From Eubacteriales bacterium (lineage in GTDB: Bacteria > Bacillota > Clostridia > Lachnospirales > Lachnospiraceae), in contig JAUNJF010000005.1 of the NCBI GenBank assembly GCA_030533405.1, positions 97,447 through 137,014 of the forward strand: a stretch of 39,568 nucleotides of DNA. Direction: 5' to 3'. The notes under the pieces were generated by a model. The model was not told where the DNA came from. It did no database searches and was given only the letters and a program-made list of their open reading frames with translations. Both the position numbers and the translations under genes were made by a program. Shown in pieces: positions 34,368 to 39,568 of this stretch. Each line of letters begins with the position of its first letter. Position 1 is the stretch's first letter.

Positions 34368-35483
34368 ATGGACAGAAAAAAGATGAAACAGAAAATAGAA
34401 AAAAAACAGAAGCGTGTAGTTGTAATTAGCGAGAATCAGGATGACTGCAATGTTTTGCGTATGTTATTTCAAAGTGAATATGATGTTGTAGAATGTTCTA
34501 ATGGATCAGAGGGAATTCTATATATAAAGCAGCATCAGGGCGAGATTGCTCTGATGCTGTTGGACATTCAGGTGATGATTTTAGAAGATTTTCATACTAT
34601 AAATTGGTTACATACGGAAAACTGTATCAAAGAATTGCCAATTCTTATTATTACAGACATTGATAGTAATGGTGTTGATGAGATTCTGAAACGTGGCTAT
34701 AGTGTTTCGGATGTAATCGTGAGACCATTTCATGAAAGTATTGTGAAACAACGTTTACATAATATTATCGAATGGTATGCATACAAAAATGATTTGGAAG
34801 GAGTGATTCAACAGCAGACATATAAATTAAATGAACAAAATGCACGTTTGATGAAGCATAATCAGAATATGATGGCGGTATTGATTGACATAATATCATT
34901 TCGGGATATGGAATCTGAGCCACATATTAGTTATGTAGAAGGTTATGTAAGGATTTTAGCGAATAAGTATGCAGAACTATATCCAAAGTCGAGAATGACG
35001 AAGAAAAAAATAGAATATATTGTGCAGGCCGCTCGTATGCATGATTTAGGTAAGATTGCAATGCCTGATCGTTTGATTCGACAACAGGGAAATCTGTTGC
35101 CCGAAGAAATTGAGTATTTAAAAGAACATACATTAAAAGGGTCAGAGATTGTAGAGGCGATGCTTGAGTTTCAGAATGATACATTCCGTAAAATCTGTTA
35201 TAACGTCTGCAGATATCATCATGAGCGATATGATGGAACCGGATATCCAGAACACTTAAAAAAAGATAAAATTCCGATTGAGGCGCAATTAGTTTCGGCA
35301 GCAGATATTTTTGATGCATTGGTAAATGTAACAACGAATAAAGATATGATTCCACCAAATAAAGCGATTGTAATGATGCTGGATGGCGGATGTGGAGAAT
35401 TGTCACCGAGAATGAAGGAGTGTTTGGTTGCTTCATGTGAGGAATTAAAGAAGTACAAGGTTGAAAATGTGAAAGATATATGA
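34368..35483 (+). CDS. Receiver domain fused to HD-GYP, cyclic di-GMP phosphodiesterase type
   Basis: 371 residues. The receiver domain (about 16-135) has the acidic pair in E-N-Q-D-D and the likely phospho-acceptor Asp66 in L-M-L-L-D-I. The conserved Lys of the K-P motif is replaced by Arg119 (V-I-V-R-P-F), so phosphorylation-dependent switching may be altered. A coiled linker (138-165) leads to HD-GYP with His225-Asp226 and Gly292-Tyr-Pro294 in H-H-E-R-Y-D-G-T-G-Y-P. No histidine kinase is adjacent. The ribosome site before ATG 34368 is weak, consistent with coupling to the antiporter gene. Confidence 0.9.
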   Translation: MDRKKMKQKIEKKQKRVVVISENQDDCNVLRMLFQSEYDVVECSNGSEGILYIKQHQGEIALMLLDIQVMILEDFHTINWLHTENCIKELPILIITDIDSNGVDEILKRGYSVSDVIVRPFHESIVKQRLHNIIEWYAYKNDLEGVIQQQTYKLNEQNARLMKHNQNMMAVLIDIISFRDMESEPHISYVEGYVRILANKYAELYPKSRMTKKKIEYIVQAARMHDLGKIAMPDRLIRQQGNLLPEEIEYLKEHTLKGSEIVEAMLEFQNDTFRKICYNVCRYHHERYDGTGYPEHLKKDKIPIEAQLVSAADIFDALVNVTTNKDMIPPNKAIVMMLDGGCGELSPRMKECLVASCEELKKYKVENVKDI

Positions 35484-35569
35484 AAAACTTTACTTTTATA
35501 TGGATTCATGCTACATTTTATAAATGATTTTGATATTCAAAATAAGAGAAAGGATAGGAGAATAACGAT

Positions 35570-36760
35570 ATGAAGAAATGTATCGCATTAGGGTTAACAG
35601 GAGTCATGATGTTATCGTTGTTAACAGGATGTGGAAAGAAACAGTCGCAATATTTGTTAAAGATTAATTATGATAAATATGTAAAGTTGTGTGAATATAA
35701 AGGAGTTGAAGCACAGCAGGTTGTTTTTGAAGTGACAGATGAGGATGTCGATGAAGAAATGACAATGCAATCCTATGATTTTGCAACATATGATGATATT
35801 ACAGATCGAGCTGCTATAGAAGGCGATTATGTAGCATTTGATTATGAGGGCTATATGAATGGTGAATTGGTAGATGAATACTCTGGTGAAGAGGAACTTA
35901 TGCTAGGTGAAGGATATTTTCCGGAAGTTGAAGAAGCTTTGGTTGGAAAGAATGTAAAGGATTCTTTTGAAACAACAGCTGTTTTAACAGAAGATTGGGC
36001 AGAAGAAGGCGATGTAGGAAAAGAAATTACGATTAAAGGTAATGTGACTGGAATTTCGCAGGAAAATCTTCCAGAATTAACAGATGCATTTGTGAAAGAG
36101 AATACAGATTATGATTCTTTGGATGCATATAAGGATGCTATAAGAGAGGAATTAACTGCATCAAAAACAGAAGAATATAAGAGTAGTGCAATCGCTGAAG
36201 TAATGGACTATATGGTTCAAAATTCAACATTTAATGGTTATCCAGACGAATTGTATAAGCAGTGTGAGGAAGCCTTTAATGCACAAAATGAACAATATGC
36301 TGCTATGTATGGAATGGAATTGTCTGATTTTATGGAATTGATGGGCATGGACGAAAAGGCGCAGAAGGAAAATATTGAAGAGAATGTAAAATATGAATTA
36401 GTGATTGGTGCGATTGCTATCAAAGAAGGAATTGATTGTACGGAAGAGGAAATTCAAGCATTTGTCAAAGAAAATTATCAGGAATATGGTTATGAGACAG
36501 AGGAAGCTTTTTTAGAGGATTTTCCATCCAAGGATATTGGATATCAGTTGCTTTATGAAAAGGTAGTTGAACTATTATATGAAAAATCAAAAAAAGTCGA
36601 AATTGATGAAAAAACATATCTGGAAAAAATAGAGGCTGAGGAAGCTATTGAGACAGAGAATTCTGAGATAGAAGAAATCGAGGATATTGAAGATGGGGAA
36701 GATGTTGAGGACATTGGAACTATGAATCTTGATATTGATGAAAGTGAATCAGAAGAATAA
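35570..36760 (+). CDS. Secreted trigger-factor-like lipoprotein (peptidyl-prolyl isomerase type)
   Basis: 396 residues. Signal peptide with lipobox L-L-T-G-C, lipid-modified Cys21. An FKBP-like domain (about 80-160) is suggested by G-D-Y-V-A-F-D-Y-E-G-Y and the phase F-P-E-V-E-E-A-L-V-G. Then a helical region resembling the trigger factor C-terminal chaperone domain (L-P-E-L-T-D-A-F-V-K-E...L-D-A-Y-K-D-A-I-R-E-E-L). A strongly acidic tail (E-I-E-E-I-E-D-I-E-D-G-E-D-V-E-D) ends it. Known: Lachnospiraceae carry exported trigger-factor homologues. Inferred role: folding of secreted proteins at the outer face of the membrane. Confidence 0.82.
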   Translation: MKKCIALGLTGVMMLSLLTGCGKKQSQYLLKINYDKYVKLCEYKGVEAQQVVFEVTDEDVDEEMTMQSYDFATYDDITDRAAIEGDYVAFDYEGYMNGELVDEYSGEEELMLGEGYFPEVEEALVGKNVKDSFETTAVLTEDWAEEGDVGKEITIKGNVTGISQENLPELTDAFVKENTDYDSLDAYKDAIREELTASKTEEYKSSAIAEVMDYMVQNSTFNGYPDELYKQCEEAFNAQNEQYAAMYGMELSDFMELMGMDEKAQKENIEENVKYELVIGAIAIKEGIDCTEEEIQAFVKENYQEYGYETEEAFLEDFPSKDIGYQLLYEKVVELLYEKSKKVEIDEKTYLEKIEAEEAIETENSEIEEIEDIEDGEDVEDIGTMNLDIDESESEE

Positions 36761-36765
36761 AAAGG

Positions 36766-36795
36766 AAGGCTGTTACACATTGTGACAGCCTTTTT
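36766..36795 (+). terminator. Terminator after the lipoprotein gene
   Basis: AAGGCTGTTACA, 3-nt loop, TGTGACAGCCTT (one wobble), then TTTTT. Confidence 0.92.
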
Positions 36796-36861
36796 AAAAC
36801 ATGTATTTTGGATAATCGTGAGTTTCGCAATTACCGATCACACATTGATAAAGGAGGAAAT

Positions 36862-37500
36862 ATGGCATATACGAAAAGACAGCGGGCAAAGGATATTATC
36901 GATTTATTGAAACAGGAATATCCAGATGCGGGATGTTCGCTAGAATATGATGAGGCATGGAAATTACTTGTTAGTGTTCGTTTGGCGGCACAGTGTACGG
37001 ATGCAAGAGTGAATGTTGTAGTGGAAGAATTATATAAGAAGTTTCCTTCGATTGAAGCTTTGGCAGATGCGAGCATAGATGAGATCGAAGCGATTGTAAA
37101 ACCATGTGGTCTTGGACATAGTAAGGCAAAGGATATATACGCTTGTATGCGGATGTTAAGAGATGATTTTGGTGGCGTTGTACCAGATGATTTTGATAAG
37201 CTTTTGTCTTTACCAGGGGTCGGAAGAAAAAGTGCGAATCTGATTATGGGAGATGTATTTGGGAAACCAGCAATTGTAACCGATACACATTGTATTCGAC
37301 TTGTGAATCGAATGGGGTTGGTAAATGGTATCAAAGAGCCGAAGAAAGTGGAAATGGAATTATGGAAAATCATTCCACCAGAAGAAGGGAGTGATTTCTG
37401 TCATCGATTGGTTCATCATGGTCGAGCTGTTTGTACTGCTCGGACCACTCCTGCTTGTGATGCTTGCTGTTTGAAAGATGTTTGCAAAAAGAATCTATAA
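36862..37500 (+). CDS. nth: Endonuclease III, base-excision repair glycosylase/AP lyase
   Basis: 212 residues. Removes oxidised pyrimidines and nicks abasic sites. ATG 36862 follows AAAGGAGG. The HhH motif L-P-G-V-G-R-K-S-A-N contains catalytic Lys123; catalytic Asp141 is in V-T-D-T-H-C-I-R. The 4Fe-4S ligands are Cys191, Cys199, Cys202 and Cys208. The first gap is seven residues, whereas C-x6-C is usual, a one-residue insertion; an extra Cys203 adjoins. Otherwise complete. Confidence 0.94.
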   Translation: MAYTKRQRAKDIIDLLKQEYPDAGCSLEYDEAWKLLVSVRLAAQCTDARVNVVVEELYKKFPSIEALADASIDEIEAIVKPCGLGHSKAKDIYACMRMLRDDFGGVVPDDFDKLLSLPGVGRKSANLIMGDVFGKPAIVTDTHCIRLVNRMGLVNGIKEPKKVEMELWKIIPPEEGSDFCHRLVHHGRAVCTARTTPACDACCLKDVCKKNL

Positions 37501-37570
37501 TACAAAAAATAGATGTCTACGTGCAGGTGGAGAGAAAATAAAGATTTACTTAAGGATGATAGTTAGAAGA

Positions 37571-37599
37571 TTGTAAAATGAGACTTGGCATGTTAATAT
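37571..37599 (+). promoter_or_regulatory. Possible promoter of the flotillin gene
   Basis: TTGTAA (37571-37576), 17-bp spacer, TAATAT (37594-37599); a lone TATAAT at 37620 is an alternative. Confidence 0.35.
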
Positions 37600-37675
37600 A
37601 AATGGGAAACGTTAGTTTGTATAATGTCTAGTTGTTAAAAACTAAAACAGTTTGTACAAAAGAAAGGAGAAAGAG

Positions 37676-39238
37676 ATGTTAATTACAATACTAATGAGAA
37701 GTTGGTGGATTTTATTGATTATTATCATGGCAATTGTTTTGTTGCTGGCAAGTTATGTGAAGGCACCACCAGATATTGCATTTATTATTTCAGGTATTCG
37801 AAAGAATCCAAAGGTTTTAATTGGTAAGGCGGGATTTAAGTTGCCTTTTTTTGAACGTAAGGATGAGTTGATTGTAAAACAGATTTCCATTGATATTAAG
37901 ACGGATGATTATGTTCCAACGCTTGATTTTATTGGTGTTAATATTGATGCGGTTGCCAAAGTTCGTGTAATGACGGATGAAGAAGGTATTCAGAAGGCGA
38001 TGAAGAACTTTTTGAATATGAAAGAGGAACGCATTATTCAGGCATTGGTGGATTCATTACAGGGTAACATGCGTGAGATTATTGGTACGGTTACTTTGAA
38101 AGATCTTTGTAATGATCGAAAGGTATTTGGTGATCAGGTACAGGAAAAAGCGCAAAAGGATATGAATAGTCTTGGTATTGAGATTATTTCTTGTAATATT
38201 CAGCATGTAACAGATCAAAATGATTTGATTCCAGCGCTTGGTCAGGATAACATGGCAGCTATTCAGAAAAATGCATCGATTGCAAAAGCAAATGCAGATC
38301 GAGATGTTGCCATTGCACAGGCACAGGCGAAGAAAGAAGCGAATGATGCAGCCGTTCAGTCAGAAACAGAAATTGCTATTAAACAGAATGAATTGGCAAT
38401 AAAAAAAGCAGAATTGAAGACAGTTGAGGATACAAAGAAAGCGGAAGCAGATGCAGCATATAAGATTCAGGAAGAGGAACAGCGTAAGTCGATTGAGGTA
38501 ACTGCTACCAATGCAAATATCGCTCGTCAGGAACGAGAGGTTGAACTTAAGATGCGTGAGGCTGAGGTTCAGGAGCAGACTTTGAATGCGAATATTCGTA
38601 AGCAGGCAGATGCGAAGAAATATGAACAGCAGCAGATGGCAGATGTTGAACTTTACAAGCGTCAGAAAGAGGCTGAAGCAAAGAAATATGAGCAGGCACA
38701 AGAGGCTGAAGCACAGAAGATTCAGGCTGAGGCTGTAAAATATGCGATGGAGCAGGAAGCTGCAGCAATTCGTGCGAAGGCGGAAGCAGAGGCTGCTGGT
38801 ATTCGAGCGAAGGGTGAGGCGGAAGCTGCTGCAATTAAAGCAAAGGCAGAAGCGGAAGCTGCCGGTATTGATAAGAAAGCGGAAGCGATGCAAAAATATG
38901 GTGAGGCAGCGATTATTGAAATGTTATGTAAGATGTACCCACAGGTTGCAGAAGCAGTTGCAACACCACTTGCTAACATTGATAAGATTACAATGTATGG
39001 TTCCGGTAATACTGCAAAAATGACAGAGGATGTTACGACGTCATTTAAGCAGGTAATTGATGGAATTGGAGATAGCTTGGGAATTAATCCAGCTGTTTTG
39101 GTTTCAAGTTTTGCAGGAACTAAACTCGCCGGATTGGCAAATCATTCTGAAAAAGAGGTTGCGGTAGCAGAAGAAAAGAATGATAAGACGAATTTGCAAG
39201 AAGTTGTAGACTTGGTAAGTGATCAAGAAGAGGAATAA
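37676..39238 (+). CDS. Flotillin-like SPFH/band-7 protein
   Basis: 520 residues. N-terminal membrane helix (about 7-27), SPFH domain (about 30-200: I-A-F-I-I-S-G-I-R-K-N-P-K-V-L-I-G-K-A-G-F-K-L-P), then about 220 residues of Ala/Glu/Lys-rich coiled coil with A-E-A-E-A-A-G-I-x-A-K repeats (360-405), and a C-terminal oligomerisation region (A-A-I-I-E-M-L-C-K-M-Y-P). Organises membrane microdomains in relatives such as B. subtilis FloT. ATG 37676 has AAAGGAG ahead; an upstream TTG precedes that site and is unlikely. No NfeD-type partner gene is adjacent on this side. Confidence 0.92.
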   Translation: MLITILMRSWWILLIIIMAIVLLLASYVKAPPDIAFIISGIRKNPKVLIGKAGFKLPFFERKDELIVKQISIDIKTDDYVPTLDFIGVNIDAVAKVRVMTDEEGIQKAMKNFLNMKEERIIQALVDSLQGNMREIIGTVTLKDLCNDRKVFGDQVQEKAQKDMNSLGIEIISCNIQHVTDQNDLIPALGQDNMAAIQKNASIAKANADRDVAIAQAQAKKEANDAAVQSETEIAIKQNELAIKKAELKTVEDTKKAEADAAYKIQEEEQRKSIEVTATNANIARQEREVELKMREAEVQEQTLNANIRKQADAKKYEQQQMADVELYKRQKEAEAKKYEQAQEAEAQKIQAEAVKYAMEQEAAAIRAKAEAEAAGIRAKGEAEAAAIKAKAEAEAAGIDKKAEAMQKYGEAAIIEMLCKMYPQVAEAVATPLANIDKITMYGSGNTAKMTEDVTTSFKQVIDGIGDSLGINPAVLVSSFAGTKLAGLANHSEKEVAVAEEKNDKTNLQEVVDLVSDQEEE

Positions 39239-39251
39239 GATAAAAAGTGTA

Positions 39252-39285
39252 AATGCCCTCTGTCTAGTGACAGGGGGCATTTTTT
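39252..39285 (+). terminator. Terminator between convergent flotillin and surface-protein genes
   Basis: AATGCCCTCTGTC (39252-39264), loop TAGT, GACAGGGGGCATT (39269-39281), then T6. The A-rich left flank may let it serve both strands. Confidence 0.9.
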
Positions 39286-39298
39286 GTCTTTTATCTAC

Positions 39299-39568
39299 TT
39301 ATTTATTTTTGTTTTTTCGTTTATATAGGAATTGAATTATATAGATTGCTAAAATTGTAGAAGCGCACATGCCGATGATAATACAAGGGATTGTTTTTGA
39401 ACGATCTCCTGTTTTGGGAGATGCTGGAGTTGTTGGAGTTGCGTAAATGGTTGTGGTATCTGTGTCTTCAGGTGTGTTTTTTTGCGTAGTAACTTCTGTT
39501 TTTGAAGATGCCTCTGTTGAAGTGAAAAATTCTGTTATTGTAGCGGTAGTCGCTTCTGTCGTGGAAGT
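39299..39568 (-). CDS. Sortase-type surface protein, C-terminal part (truncated by window)
   Basis: The final 89 residues are in the window; the start lies beyond it. A Thr/Ser-rich spacer (T-S-T-T-E-A-T-T-A-T and following) leads to S-P-K-T-G-D (encoded by 39404-39421), a hydrophobic helix (I-P-C-I-I-I-G-M-C-A-S-T-I-L-A-I), and a basic tail K-R-K-N-K-N-K before TAA. This is the arrangement of sortase substrates; S-P-K-T-G is a variant of LPXTG common in Lachnospiraceae. Function of the ectodomain is unknown. Confidence 0.82.
   Translation of the reverse strand, partial: TSTTEATTATITEFFTSTEASSKTEVTTQKNTPEDTDTTTIYATPTTPASPKTGDRSKTIPCIIIGMCASTILAIYIIQFLYKRKNKNK

Noticed and set aside
38360-38893. 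177-codon antisense frame in the flotillin gene
   Set aside because: A Cys/Leu/Phe-rich shadow of the Ala/Glu/Lys coiled-coil repeats.

Overview
The window looks like a chromosomal segment of a low-GC gut Firmicute, most likely Lachnospiraceae. The grounds are strong AGGAGG ribosome sites, TTGACA/TATAAT promoters with 17-bp spacers, T-box control of trp genes, a Clostridium-type hexameric glutamate dehydrogenase, HD-GYP signalling proteins, a flotillin and a sortase-type SPKTGD surface anchor. Genus cannot be fixed from the sequence alone.

Region 1 (1-2472) is ordinary chromosome: the 3' part of birA, a terminator, and gdhA with a clear promoter and a leader of about 100 nt.

Region 2 (about 2446-16089) is a site-specific integrative element of about 13.6 kb inserted into the 3' end of gdhA. 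The last codons of gdhA are duplicated at 16066-16089, where the displaced original C-terminus (AMLVQGVCK, stop) can still be read. Tandem 11-bp repeats, candidate integrase arm sites, lie just inside both ends. The left end carries a tyrosine integrase and an XRE-type regulator (minus strand) and a small excisionase-like protein (plus strand). The cargo is a defence island: type I restriction-modification genes hsdM-hsdS-hsdR, with a HEPN-motif protein and a DUF3800 protein nested between hsdS and hsdR. A separately promoted cassette follows: an SMC/ABC-like ATPase, a PD-(D/E)XK nuclease-like protein, a five-helix membrane protein and a small orphan protein next to attR. No relaxase or conjugation gene is visible. 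The nested HEPN/DUF3800 pair and the ATPase/nuclease/membrane cassette are the best candidates for undescribed defence modules.

Region 3 (16117-25173) is chromosome again: a remnant of an XRE regulator, an ECF sigma factor with a likely anti-sigma partner, an EamA transporter, a giant membrane receptor (ECF-transporter-S-like membrane domain, Reg_prop propellers, Y_Y_Y, HD-GYP) coupled to a BMP-family binding protein, a HAD phosphatase and a LysR regulator.

Region 4 (25200-32930) concerns tryptophan and amino-acid metabolism. T-box-trpEG and T-box-trpBA use two very similar Trp-specific leaders. Between them sit an XRE-HTH/alanine-aminotransferase fusion, preceded by an array of TGAACTT repeats, and a voltage-gated-type K+ channel. 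trpD, trpC and trpF are absent from the window.

Region 5 (33298-39568) holds a Ca2+/cation antiporter, a receiver-HD-GYP protein, a trigger-factor-like lipoprotein, endonuclease III, a flotillin and the 3' end of a sortase-type surface protein on the minus strand. Most other genes are on the plus strand.
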